From an uncultured Eubacterium sp. (lineage in GTDB: Bacteria > Bacillota > Clostridia > Lachnospirales > Lachnospiraceae), in assembly GCA_910584065.1 (NCBI GenBank), contig CAJTZN010000037.1, positions 1 through 40,030 of the forward strand: DNA of 40,030 nt. Reading direction: 5' to 3'. How positions within the stretch are numbered: the stretch's first letter is position 1; each line of letters starts with the position of its first letter. Of the stretch, positions 16,376 through 24,067 are shown in pieces. The position numbers and the translations under genes are program-made. The notes under the pieces were generated by a model that ran no database searches, was not told the DNA's origin, and worked only from the letters and a program-made list of their open reading frames with translations.

Positions 16376-16484
16376 ATACTGTTAATGTTGGGGAATCATC
16401 GTACTTTGTCCCCGGCGGATGTTTCCAATCACTATGAATACAGCCATGTGACGCAGAGCGTTCGTGGCGGAAATGGGGGATAAG

Positions 16485-17483
16485 ATGAATCAGAACAAAA
16501 GTAAAAAAGTGCTGGCGCTCGTATGCGCAGCCGGTCTTGTATTAGGAACAAATGGTGGCACGCTGAGTCATGCGGCGGCGAAGAAACCGGTTTTTCTTTC
16601 GAAAACGAAAGTGACAATGGCTGCTGGAAAATCACAGACGATTCAGGTGAAAAAGGCGGCGAAAGTAAAAATCAAGAAAAAGACATTTACTTCGTCGAAT
16701 AAAGCCATTGCGACCGTCACAAAAAGCGGAAAGGTGGCAGCGAAAAAAGAGGGTACGGCTACGATCAAAGTAAAGGTGAAATATGTGAAAAAACCTGGCA
16801 AAAAGGTAAAAACAGCCAATTTGAAATGTAAAGTAACCGTAACAGGGACAAACGCCAATACGAACACAAATACGAATACTAACACTAACACAAACGCAAG
16901 TCCCGCGCCGGATGCAAACACAGCAAAGGCCGCAGGGATCTATGACCAGAGCGGGAAGCTGGTGAAATCATGGACGGAGCTGGTGAACGAGGGCGTAGCG
17001 AAGGTAGAGAACGGCGTTCTGACTTCTTTCGGAATGTCCCTGCCATCTTATGACCTGGTCATAGGAGAGGGCGTGACAAAGATTGGGGAAATGGTATTTT
17101 ATGGCGATGGTTCCACTCCGATCAACAGCGTCGTTATCCCGGAAGGTGTGACAACTATTGAAAAAAGTGCCTTTGGGGGATGCGAGGTTTTGAAAAGCGT
17201 TACGCTTCCCAAAAGTCTGAAAACGATCGGGGAAAGAGCATTTCAGTGTTGTTATGAGCTGACCAGCATTACGCTTCCGGATGGTCTGACGAGCATTGAA
17301 GATGAGGCATTCCGTTCTTGTAGTAAGATTGCGGAACTGAAAGTTCCATCCAGTGTGACGAAGATCGGATATTATGCGTTTAGCGGCCTGCCGCTCGTGA
17401 TCTATGACGGAAACGCCGAATTCCTTTCATGGGGGGCGAAAAAAGTACAGAAGAGTGACGGCACGGTCATTCACGAGCAATAG
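16485..17483 (+). CDS. Exported protein with BIG2-like domain and BspA-type leucine-rich repeats
   Basis: The 332-aa product has a Sec signal peptide (about residues 1-32, ending SHAAA). A Lys-rich bacterial Ig-like BIG2 domain follows (about 33-120; TSSNKAIATVTKSGKV and EGTATIKVKV are typical). Then comes an Asn-Thr repeat linker (about 122-137) and at least four BspA-type leucine-rich repeats, recognised by ITLPDGLTSIEDEAF and similar units. No LPxTG anchor is present, so it is secreted or held by charge. Such proteins often bind host or environmental polymers, but the ligand is unknown. GGGGGA lies just before the ATG at 16485. Confidence 0.82.
   Translation: MNQNKSKKVLALVCAAGLVLGTNGGTLSHAAAKKPVFLSKTKVTMAAGKSQTIQVKKAAKVKIKKKTFTSSNKAIATVTKSGKVAAKKEGTATIKVKVKYVKKPGKKVKTANLKCKVTVTGTNANTNTNTNTNTNTNASPAPDANTAKAAGIYDQSGKLVKSWTELVNEGVAKVENGVLTSFGMSLPSYDLVIGEGVTKIGEMVFYGDGSTPINSVVIPEGVTTIEKSAFGGCEVLKSVTLPKSLKTIGERAFQCCYELTSITLPDGLTSIEDEAFRSCSKIAELKVPSSVTKIGYYAFSGLPLVIYDGNAEFLSWGAKKVQKSDGTVIHEQ
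16848..16895 (+). repeat. Asn-Thr hexanucleotide-type repeat linker
   Basis: This is a run of alternating Thr (ACN) and Asn (AAY) codons, about eight 6-bp units with third-base variation. It keeps frame if units are gained or lost, so it can change only the distance between the Ig-like and leucine-rich domains. Confidence 0.85.
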
Positions 17484-17515
17484 GTATGTATCAATGGTAC
17501 TATAGTCATTTTGGC

Positions 17516-17577
17516 GGGTAGAGTTTTCCTTCTGCACAGGGATCTGGCAGAAAAGGGGGACTCTCCCTTCTTTTTTC
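17516..17577 (+). terminator. Intrinsic terminator after the leucine-rich-repeat gene
   Basis: GGGTAGAG with CTCTCCC and TTCTGC with GCAGAA form a long imperfect stem across TTTTCC and AAGGGGGA, followed by TTCTTTTTT. It is 33 bases after the stop codon. Confidence 0.85.
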
Positions 17578-17612
17578 ATATTTCTTTATGTTATTCATTC
17601 CATTAAAAAAAC

Positions 17613-17641
17613 TTCACAATCATACTTTTTTATCATATATT
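17613..17641 (+). promoter_or_regulatory. Candidate promoter of the substrate-binding lipoprotein gene
   Basis: TTCACA at 17613-17618, a 17-base spacer and TATATT at 17636-17641, about 29 bases before the start codon of the gene at 17670. Confidence 0.5.
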
Positions 17642-17669
17642 ATGGAAAAAGGTCATAAAGGGGAAAAAA

Positions 17670-18698
17670 ATGAAACAAGAACGAAAAAAACGTTCCCTGA
17701 AAAGGGCAGCTGCCATGTTGCTCGTCCTTTCGCTGGTGATGATGCAGCTGGCCGGCTGCGGAAAATCGGACGCGGAAAAGGAACTTGTCAATGTGAAGCT
17801 GAACGAGGTGGCGCATTCTATTTTTTACGCGCCGCAATACGTAGCAATCGAGAATGGTTACTTTGAAGAAGAGGGGATCAAGATCGACCTCGTCAACGGC
17901 GCCGGCGCGGATAACGTTATGACGGCGGTGCTGTCAGGGGAGGCGGACATCGGATTTATGGGATCCGAAGCTTCCATTTACGTATACAATGAGGGATCGG
18001 GAGAAAAGATCGTAAACTTTGCACAGCTGACACAGCGGGCAGGTAACTTTTTGGTGGCAAGAGAGAAGGACGAAGCGTTTGCCTGGGAGAAACTGAAAGG
18101 GAAGACCGTTTTGGCGGGCAGGAAGGGCGGCATGCCGCAGATGGTGTTTGAGTACATACTAAAGAAAAATAATATTGATCCGGGGAAGGATCTGACGATG
18201 GTACAAAATATTGATTTTGGCTTGACAGCGGAAGCGTTTGCATCCGGACAGGGCGATTATTCAGTGGAGTTTGAACCATTTGCCGCGTCGCTGGAGAAAG
18301 AGGGGAAAGGTACTGTTGTTGCGTCGCTCGGTGTAGAAAGCGGTAATGTGCCGTATACCGCTTATTCCGCTAAAGAGGGTTATATCGCGGAACATGGGGA
18401 GATCATCCAGAAGTTTACCAACGCCCTGCAGAAGGGGATGGATTTCGTAAGCAGCCACAGTCCGGCGGAAATTGCAAAAGTGATCCAGCCGCAGTTTGCG
18501 GAAACGGAGCTGGATGTATTGACGACGATTGTAGAACGTTATCATAAACAGGGTACATGGAAGGAAAATCTTGTGTTTGAAGCGGATAGTTTCAAGCTGC
18601 TGCAGGATGTTTTGGAATCCGGCGGGGAGCTTACAAAGAGGGTGCCGTATGAAGAACTGGTAAATACGGCGTTTGCAAACAAGGCATGTGAAAAGTAA
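17670..18698 (+). CDS. NMT1/ThiY/SsuA-like ABC transporter substrate-binding lipoprotein
   Basis: This 342-aa lipoprotein has a signal peptide ending in the lipobox LAGC (Cys about residue 29). The type II periplasmic-binding fold of the NMT1/SsuA family follows, with FYAPQYVAIENGYFEEEGI, GADNVMTAVLSGEADIGFMG and KTVLAGRKGGMPQMVFEYIL. Relatives bind the thiamine pyrimidine (ThiY), sulfonates or nitrate. No permease or ATPase gene is adjacent, so it is an orphan here and must use components encoded elsewhere. Closeness to the thi operon makes a pyrimidine ligand attractive, but that is inference. AAAGGGG precedes the ATG. Confidence 0.85.
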   Translation: MKQERKKRSLKRAAAMLLVLSLVMMQLAGCGKSDAEKELVNVKLNEVAHSIFYAPQYVAIENGYFEEEGIKIDLVNGAGADNVMTAVLSGEADIGFMGSEASIYVYNEGSGEKIVNFAQLTQRAGNFLVAREKDEAFAWEKLKGKTVLAGRKGGMPQMVFEYILKKNNIDPGKDLTMVQNIDFGLTAEAFASGQGDYSVEFEPFAASLEKEGKGTVVASLGVESGNVPYTAYSAKEGYIAEHGEIIQKFTNALQKGMDFVSSHSPAEIAKVIQPQFAETELDVLTTIVERYHKQGTWKENLVFEADSFKLLQDVLESGGELTKRVPYEELVNTAFANKACEK

Positions 18699-18830
18699 GT
18701 TGTGCACCATAGACGGATCATGTATTGTTTCTGAAATGCCCTAAATTATTTACGGATGTAATCCGATATATATGTTGTAGAATGATATTCAGGGGTAAAC
18801 GGATTTACTCTTTTGGAAGGCAAGGATGTG

Positions 18831-19445
18831 ATGATCATGAATATAACAAATTCTGCGGCATATGGGGATCATTCGATTCGGGCTGGGAAGGACGGTACGA
18901 AGAAGGCTGCTTCTATGAAAGTTACTTCTAAGCAATCTTCTTCCCTGGAGCAGCTTTGGTACGATATTTCAAAAAATAGCGCTCAGGCTGCCAAAAACGT
19001 AGAAGATCAGCAGGGTGCCGCTGCGAAAAAAGCAGAATCTCCGGTATCAGTCGAGTTATCGGAGAAGGGGCTTCAGATGGCAAAACTTGCGGATGCGTTC
19101 AGGAAACAGAACATGAAACGATTGTCCAATGCGGGGAAGAAAAAGAAGAAACCGACGGGAGATCTTTCTCGTGCGCTTGCGATCGCCAGACGGATTATGA
19201 AAGGGGAGAAAGTGCCGCCGAAAGATGAAAGTTTTCTGTTCCGCTACAATAGCGACCTGTATCTGAAGGCTAAGATGATGGCGACGATCCAGGAAAATCC
19301 GAAAAAGCATAAAAGTCTGCTCGAGGAATTGGAAGAGGAGAATGGAAACGAAAATGCGGATCCGGGCAGCGCCCCATCCGCACCCGATCCGGAGACGCCG
19401 GAATCACCCGGGGATTCGGATGACGGCGGGGAGGCGTCTTCCTGA
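18831..19445 (+). CDS. Hypothetical Lys/Glu-rich cytoplasmic protein
   Basis: I do not recognise this 204-aa protein. It has no signal peptide or membrane segment. Residues 1-60 are Ser/Ala/Lys-rich, the middle (about 68-160) is predicted helical and basic, including KKKKKPTGDLSRALAIARRIMKGEKVPPKDE, and the C-terminal 35 residues are acidic and Pro/Ser/Asp-rich. The start is uncertain: TTG 18813, GTG 18828, ATG 18831 and ATG 18837 are all in frame. GGAAGG at 18815-18820 best serves ATG 18831. It stands alone and is followed by a clear terminator. Confidence 0.65.
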   Translation: MIMNITNSAAYGDHSIRAGKDGTKKAASMKVTSKQSSSLEQLWYDISKNSAQAAKNVEDQQGAAAKKAESPVSVELSEKGLQMAKLADAFRKQNMKRLSNAGKKKKKPTGDLSRALAIARRIMKGEKVPPKDESFLFRYNSDLYLKAKMMATIQENPKKHKSLLEELEEENGNENADPGSAPSAPDPETPESPGDSDDGGEASS

Positions 19446-19499
19446 TCAGGGATAGGGAGATTTATCTTTCTGATCGGGAAATAGGGACATTTATCTTTC
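19443..19499 (+). repeat. 28/29-bp direct repeat between convergent genes
   Basis: TGATCAGGGATAGGGAGATT... (19443-19470) is repeated as TGATCGGGAAATAGGGACATT... (19471-19499). Both copies end in TTATCTTTC, and a third TGATCAGG start follows. The function is unknown; it lies between the unknown gene's stop and the terminator. Confidence 0.8.
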
Positions 19500-19502
19500 T
19501 GA

Positions 19503-21269
19503 TCAGGAAGGAAGGTGGAGCGTGCTGTTTACCGCTCCACTTTTTTTGCCGTCCGACAGACAGCCGTAAAAGGAAATACGGTATGTTCCGCTTTTCAGTG
19601 TGATCGTTTTTTTCGCGGCAGATGTTTGGTAAACCCGACTCCACTGTTTTTTGGACATTTTTTTATTCCGCTTTGAGATTTTTATCCGGGTATACGCGGT
19701 AGGGGTTCCTTTTTTCCATGTAAAGGTGACGCGGTAAGAACTGCGTTTTGTTTTTTTCAACTTCCATCTGATCTTCCGGGGTTTTCCCGGTTTTTTTGAA
19801 TTTTTCTCCTTCTTTCCCCTCGGTGTCCGTTCGCCCGTGTCTGGTAAGACGGGGGAAGACGGGGGCGTGGCTGACGGTACGACAGCCGGAATCGAAGATG
19901 CCTCCGGTTTAAGGGAGGGCTCGTTGGGTACGGCTGGTTCGTCAGGGCCCGGCGCATATCCTTCCTGTACGGCAAAAAATGTTCCGGAATCATTGGAGTA
20001 ATACAGGGTTCCGTCGGTGCCGGCAGCGATACTCGAGAGGCAGAACTGCTTTCCCTCTTTTGGTGTAAACAGTGTTTCTATTTCGGCCGATCGCGCTGTT
20101 TTGTCATCCCGGATGTAATAAATTCCGCCGGGAAGTGCGTTCTGCGTGAAATAAACGCAGACGGAACCGGTCTCATTTTTCCCATTTTCTTCACTGGCCA
20201 TGCCGGTACTGACAAGCGGCGACGATTTTATATCGCGGCAGTCCGGAGATGTAGCAGAATAGATCGGGGTCATGGATGCGGCGTCGATCACATGGATCTG
20301 CCCTTGAAGGCCGTTATAGCTGCACACGTAGATCCTGCCGCTGCAGATGGTAGGCGTGCTCGTGCAGTTGCAGTCCGGCGTGCGGGACGCCATGAGAGAA
20401 CGCGCTGTTACAGATGCAAATGTACCCTGGGAGGACATTTTGATCTGATATAAATATCCGTTTGTGGAAGTCGTGTAGTAGGCGTCCGTATCGGCATCGT
20501 ATGTGATGCCGGCGCGGATCTTTCCGGGGGCGGCAGATTGTCCGTCTGTTTGTGGTATGCTGCCGGAGAGGTCATATGTGTCCAATACGGTATCATTCCC
20601 GGCACTATGTGAGATCAGGATGCCGTCATCCCCGCCGAAGAGGACAAAATTGTCCCCGCTGTCTGTGACGGAGCCGCTCCAATAGTACCCGCAGGGGGTT
20701 GGAGCTTTGTAAGTCCAACGGGTCCTTCCGTCTTCTGCGGAGAGGCAGTAAAAAAGCCCGTCCGTCCCTGTGGCATTTGTCGTTCCGGCGTAGACGAAGC
20801 CATTTGCACAGTATACAGTCGTAAGGGACTGCAGACCGAATGCTTCACTCGCCCAGAGGGATTTCATCGTGGATATATCAATACACTGCATCCTTCCGCC
20901 GCTTAACGGGATAAAAAGCCGGTTTTCATTCAAACACATGCGGCAGACGGAATTCATCGGTGCTTCCAGTGGAATGGAAGAGAGGATGGCTCCGTTTTTG
21001 TCTAACTGGTAAAGGGTGCTCTTACATGCGATATAAATATGGGCATCGGTAATGACCGGATCGGAATTGTAGGCGGTGCCGCCTCCTTCCGCAAATCGAA
21101 TCTGCCATTTTGCTCCGGTTGTTTCCGGAGACAGCGGCGTTTTTGCTGCAATCGTATTGGCTTGTCCCTGTCCCTGCTCGTTTCGAAAAGAAGACCAGGC
21201 CTGTAGTGCCTGAAACGGCAGCAAGCTTAGGACTGCTGCCGTTATCAGTATGGAAATGATTTTTTTCAT
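19503..21269 (-). CDS. Exported PQQ-type beta-propeller protein of the B12 riboswitch operon
   Basis: The 588-aa protein has a Sec signal peptide (about residues 1-24, ending QALQAW) and a domain of about 400 residues built of repeated blades, such as VITDAHIYIACKSTLYQLD, GFVYAGTTNATGTDGLFYCL and GTLYYSNDSGTFFAVQEG. This is the PQQ-like quinoprotein propeller fold. A Pro/Ser/Thr linker (about 445-490) leads to a Lys/Arg-rich fibronectin-like domain. Similar basic C-terminal domains occur in the upstream gene, so both may attach to the same wall polymer. Its start overlaps the stop of the DUF4430-like gene by 4 bases (ATGA), so both follow the cobalamin riboswitch. A role in holding corrinoids or corrinoid-binding partners is inferred from this context only. 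Confidence 0.75.
   Translation of the reverse strand: MKKIISILITAAVLSLLPFQALQAWSSFRNEQGQGQANTIAAKTPLSPETTGAKWQIRFAEGGGTAYNSDPVITDAHIYIACKSTLYQLDKNGAILSSIPLEAPMNSVCRMCLNENRLFIPLSGGRMQCIDISTMKSLWASEAFGLQSLTTVYCANGFVYAGTTNATGTDGLFYCLSAEDGRTRWTYKAPTPCGYYWSGSVTDSGDNFVLFGGDDGILISHSAGNDTVLDTYDLSGSIPQTDGQSAAPGKIRAGITYDADTDAYYTTSTNGYLYQIKMSSQGTFASVTARSLMASRTPDCNCTSTPTICSGRIYVCSYNGLQGQIHVIDAASMTPIYSATSPDCRDIKSSPLVSTGMASEENGKNETGSVCVYFTQNALPGGIYYIRDDKTARSAEIETLFTPKEGKQFCLSSIAAGTDGTLYYSNDSGTFFAVQEGYAPGPDEPAVPNEPSLKPEASSIPAVVPSATPPSSPVLPDTGERTPRGKKEKNSKKPGKPRKIRWKLKKTKRSSYRVTFTWKKGTPTAYTRIKISKRNKKMSKKQWSRVYQTSAAKKTITLKSGTYRISFYGCLSDGKKSGAVNSTLHLPS
19515..19547 (+). terminator. Intrinsic terminator inside the 3' end of the convergent propeller gene
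   Basis: GTGGAGCG and CGCTCCAC form a perfect 8-bp stem with a 10-base loop, followed by seven T. It would end the + strand transcript of the 204-aa gene. The same bases encode the C-terminal residues of the - strand propeller protein, so the two genes share this end. Confidence 0.85.
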
Positions 21270-22519
21270 CGTACGTTCACCTTAATGATTGTGCTGTAGT
21301 TGCTGTAAATGGTTTTGCCATTTTGCCTTTTGTAACTGCGGACCTTGATATAGCAGAGTCCTTTTTTCCATTTTTTCGTGATCTTTGTTTTCTTTGTCCT
21401 TGCGATCGTTCGAAATGCTTTTTTGTTTTTCTTTGATACTGACAGTTCGTATCCGGTGGCGCCGGCAGCCTTTTTCCAGCTTATTGTAACTTTTTTCGCG
21501 GATGCTTTTGCATTTTTTGCCACGGAAGCGGTGAGTTTTTTCGGCTGGGCCGGTTTTTTTACGGTTTTTTTCGCGGCGCCGGCTGCCTCCCGGCTAGCAG
21601 ATACATTAGGCGTACCAGCTGGTGTGGCCGATGCCGCCGGTGTTCCGGATGGAGCAGATGTCTGGTCCGGGGATGCCGTCGGTGTGGCAGTCGGGGTTAT
21701 GTCTGGCCCGGTGACGGTGATCGTGGCCGAGGCATGTGAATGTTCGGGTATCCCGTTTGTTTCCCTGCTGCCAGTGATCGTGTACGTTCCGGCCTGATCG
21801 AAAGATAACCCGGCGATGCCGTTAGCATCGGTCTTCACTTTCTTCATGAGATCGCCTTGTTTGAAAATGGATATTTCCTCATTGGCTGCGGAACTCGTGC
21901 TTCCGCCAAAGCCGTCATCAACGGAATAAGTGATGGAAACCGGTGTATTGACAGCGGTTTGATATACCGGTTTGTCAAAATAGCTGTATTTTGTATAGGC
22001 GCCCCAGTCACCGGCATTGGGGTCGTAGCATGCCTGGCGGAAGAAGACGATACAGTCGCCGTCTTTGACCGGACATGTGTCAGATGTATAACCATAACCG
22101 GTCTGTTCGTCTGCCGGAGCCGTGTTGTTTACACGGAATGACCAGTACGGAAAATAGTCATACGTTTTCTGGCCTTTGATATAAAGCGGGCTGCCATAGG
22201 AAAAGGTAAGGTCAGCCGCGGGTGAGTCAGAGGTATCGGTTATGTACTTTCCTAAAACATTTGCCGCGGTAAAGTCCTCTGATGTGAGAACGGGGACCTC
22301 AACGCTGCCGCTCTCGACGACAAAGGTGTTGTTGATTTTTTTCACATCGTCTTTGGTGAGTGTAACCTGTTCCGAGATCAGTGTGGAATCGACATCCTCC
22401 ACTTTCAGTGTTACGATTACGGTGTCTGCTGTGTTTTGTGCGTCCGCGTTTATTTCCAGCGTCGAAATACATAAGACAGCTGCGAGAAGTAACGCAAACA
22501 GTTTCTTTGTTGTTCTCAT
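21266..22519 (-). CDS. Exported DUF4430-like protein under cobalamin riboswitch control
   Basis: The 417-aa protein has a signal peptide (about residues 1-27, ending INADA) and a DUF4430-like domain (about 30-180). The domain is recognised by YFPYWSFRVNNTAPADEQTGYG and VKDGDCIVFFRQ. An Ig-like domain with GIAGLSFDQAGTYTITGSRE follows, then a Thr/Ala/Pro linker, and a Lys-rich fibronectin-like domain ends the chain. DUF4430 resembles the C-terminal cobalamin-binding domain of intrinsic factor and transcobalamin, so extracellular B12 capture is likely. ATG 22519 follows GAGGGA; upstream in-frame ATGs at 22531 and 22567 lack a good ribosome binding site. First gene of the leftward riboswitch operon. 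Confidence 0.8.
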   Translation of the reverse strand: MRTTKKLFALLLAAVLCISTLEINADAQNTADTVIVTLKVEDVDSTLISEQVTLTKDDVKKINNTFVVESGSVEVPVLTSEDFTAANVLGKYITDTSDSPAADLTFSYGSPLYIKGQKTYDYFPYWSFRVNNTAPADEQTGYGYTSDTCPVKDGDCIVFFRQACYDPNAGDWGAYTKYSYFDKPVYQTAVNTPVSITYSVDDGFGGSTSSAANEEISIFKQGDLMKKVKTDANGIAGLSFDQAGTYTITGSRETNGIPEHSHASATITVTGPDITPTATPTASPDQTSAPSGTPAASATPAGTPNVSASREAAGAAKKTVKKPAQPKKLTASVAKNAKASAKKVTISWKKAAGATGYELSVSKKNKKAFRTIARTKKTKITKKWKKGLCYIKVRSYKRQNGKTIYSNYSTIIKVNVR

Positions 22520-22543
22520 TTTTTCCCTCATTTCTGCCTGAGT

Positions 22544-22603
22544 AAACAATGCACGCTTTTTAAACAATGCTTTGCTGCTGTGCTTGCTTGGGGGGCATTG
22601 TTT
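22544..22603 (-). promoter_or_regulatory. Candidate switching hairpin between the B12 riboswitch and the start codon
   Basis: Reading leftward, AAACAATGC (22603-22595) is complementary to two later copies of GCATTGTTT (22570-22562 and 22552-22544). Only one can pair at a time. The second copy lies about 13 bases before the GAGGGA ribosome binding site, so alternative pairing could form part of the expression platform. No run of U follows either hairpin, which favours translational over terminator control. Confidence 0.45.
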
Positions 22604-22735
22604 GCTTCATTTGGCGTTTTTTTGTTTGTGTGAAATGTAATATGAGTAAGAAATAAGAAATCTCTGTAGAGACTGTTATGACATAAGTGTGTTGCCAAAA
22701 CATTCCTTCTCCCTCCGAAAAGGCATATTTCAAGA

Positions 22736-22900
22736 CTGTAGAGGCAGATCTTCCGACTCATGGATCAACTGTGGAATGCGCCTTCCCAGATTATGGCGAT
22801 CCAGTGGCTGGCCTGTCGGCCGTGCAATCCACATCCTCAAATACGGCAGCGGGGGCTGTGCCGGACTCACACCGGCTTCCCTATGTAGAAACCAATACAG
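22736..22900 (-). ncRNA. Cobalamin (B12) riboswitch
   Basis: Read on the - strand, the region contains GGGAAGCCGGTGTGAGTCCG, then GCACAGCCCCCGCTGCCGT (a variant of the B12-box core), GCCACTGG...CTGGGAAGGC, and AGTCGGAAGATCTGCC near the 3' end. CTGTA (22900-22896) and TACAG (22740-22736) can form the closing stem P1. These are the conserved parts of the adenosylcobalamin-type riboswitch in the right order. It lies in the leader of the DUF4430-like and propeller genes, which should therefore be repressed when B12 is plentiful. The rightward ECF operon has no copy. Confidence 0.92.
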
Positions 22901-22926
22901 CTACTTATATTAAATTCAGCGTTTTC

Positions 22927-22955
22927 ATTATAACAGCACACTTTAGAAAAATCAA
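22927..22955 (-). promoter_or_regulatory. Promoter of the riboswitch operon
   Basis: Reading leftward: TTGATT (22955-22950), a 17-base spacer and a perfect TATAAT (22932-22927). Transcription would begin near 22920, about 20 bases before the riboswitch. Confidence 0.8.
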
Positions 22956-23002
22956 GTAGCTCTTAAGATTGTTTGTTGTTTTTATTTGGCCGGCAATTTT
23001 GA

Positions 23003-23032
23003 TTGGACTTTATCTTCCGGTTATGTTATACT
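23003..23032 (+). promoter_or_regulatory. Promoter of the ECF transporter operon
   Basis: TTGGAC at 23003-23008, an 18-base spacer and TATACT at 23027-23032, about 38 bases before the start codon. It is divergent from the riboswitch promoter, about 70 bases apart. Confidence 0.65.
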
Positions 23033-23069
23033 GTTTAGAAACAAAAGGAAAGCGAAAAAAGGTACTGAT

Positions 23070-24053
23070 ATGAACATGAATAAAAAATTGATCTTATTTT
23101 GTGCTGCGTCCCTTATCGCCATTTGTGTGTTTCTGACAGACCGGGGCACGACATCGAAAGAAATTGATAAAACGGCACAGCCGGTTATTTCAACCGGAGC
23201 TGCCATTATTTCCAGTGGGGGCCAGGCGACGCCAGATGCTCAGGCGACGCCAAATGGACAGGCGATGGCAGACGGCCAGACGACGCCAGATGGACAGGCA
23301 GCGACAGATAGTCAGGCGTCATCGAATGGACAGGCTCAGGAAGCAGGCCAGTCAGCGGAGCCGGGACAGAATGATCCGGATCACATCCGGGAAAACGGCG
23401 CGGGAAAAACAGGCACATCGAATGATAATCAGGGGAATGCTGGCGGGACCCGGCGGAAAAAGGATTCATCGGGACAGGGCAGCAGTACGGCCTCTTCGAG
23501 AAAGAACAGGTCTCATCGTTCGGCGGACAGTGGCCGCTCATCTGCGAGCAAAGCGACGGCCAGACCGCCGAAGTCAAAATCCCCTAAGTCGTCGAAAACG
23601 TCAAAACCAGCGGACCAGACAACTCCGGCGGCAGCGCCATCAAAGGCACCGTTCAGGCCGGCGGCAACGGCCGAGGCCAAAAACCAATGTACACTGCAGA
23701 TCACGTGTTCTTCTGTGCTGGCACATATGGACCAGCTGAAAGAAAATCTGAAAAAGATCATCCCGCCGGACGGCGTGATCCTGGACGGAACGTATGAATT
23801 TTCGGAGGGGGATACCGTGTTTGATCTGCTGAAAAAAGTGTGTTCGAAGCAGAACATACTGATTGATTACGTATTTACACCCGGATTCTCTACTTATTAC
23901 ATAAAGGGGATCAATCAGCTGTACGAGTTTGACTGCGGCGACGAGAGCGGCTGGATGTATTCGGTGAATGGGAAAGAGCCGGACGTGGGGTGCAGCCAGT
24001 ATAAAGTAAAGAAAAATGATAACATCGTATTTTATTATACTTGTGAAAGGTAA
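23070..24053 (+). CDS. Anchored DUF4430-like protein, probable corrinoid-binding subunit
   Basis: The 327-aa protein has an N-terminal membrane segment (about residues 5-22) and a long disordered linker (about 35-200). The linker holds degenerate GQATPDGQ-type octads and a Ser/Arg/Lys-rich part. A C-terminal DUF4430-like domain follows (about 208-327). The domain shows EGDTVFDLLKKVC, FTPGFSTYYIKGI, SGWMYSVNGKEPDVG and YKVKKNDNIVFYYT, as in intrinsic factor/transcobalamin-like folds. It is therefore placed to hold cobalamin at the outer face of the membrane beside the ECF transporter encoded immediately downstream. AAAAAAGG precedes ATG 23070. Ligand identity is inferred from fold, neighbours and the divergent B12 riboswitch. 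Confidence 0.8.
   Translation: MNMNKKLILFCAASLIAICVFLTDRGTTSKEIDKTAQPVISTGAAIISSGGQATPDAQATPNGQAMADGQTTPDGQAATDSQASSNGQAQEAGQSAEPGQNDPDHIRENGAGKTGTSNDNQGNAGGTRRKKDSSGQGSSTASSRKNRSHRSADSGRSSASKATARPPKSKSPKSSKTSKPADQTTPAAAPSKAPFRPAATAEAKNQCTLQITCSSVLAHMDQLKENLKKIIPPDGVILDGTYEFSEGDTVFDLLKKVCSKQNILIDYVFTPGFSTYYIKGINQLYEFDCGDESGWMYSVNGKEPDVGCSQYKVKKNDNIVFYYTCER
23221..23340 (+). repeat. Degenerate 24-bp repeat encoding Gln/Ala/Thr/Asp linker octads
   Basis: About five imperfect 24-bp units of the type CAGGCGACGCCAGATGGA encode GQATPDAQ-like octads. The repeat forms a flexible wall-spanning linker between the membrane anchor and the DUF4430-like domain. Confidence 0.7.
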
Positions 24054-24067
24054 TGGGAGAGAAGGGG

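Noticed and set aside
16848..16895. Phase-variable contingency repeat
   Set aside because: Unit length is a multiple of three and third bases vary, so slippage would not switch the frame.
22562..22603. Intrinsic terminator as the expression platform of the B12 riboswitch
   Set aside because: Reading leftward the hairpin is followed by A residues, not U, so it cannot act as a standard terminator.
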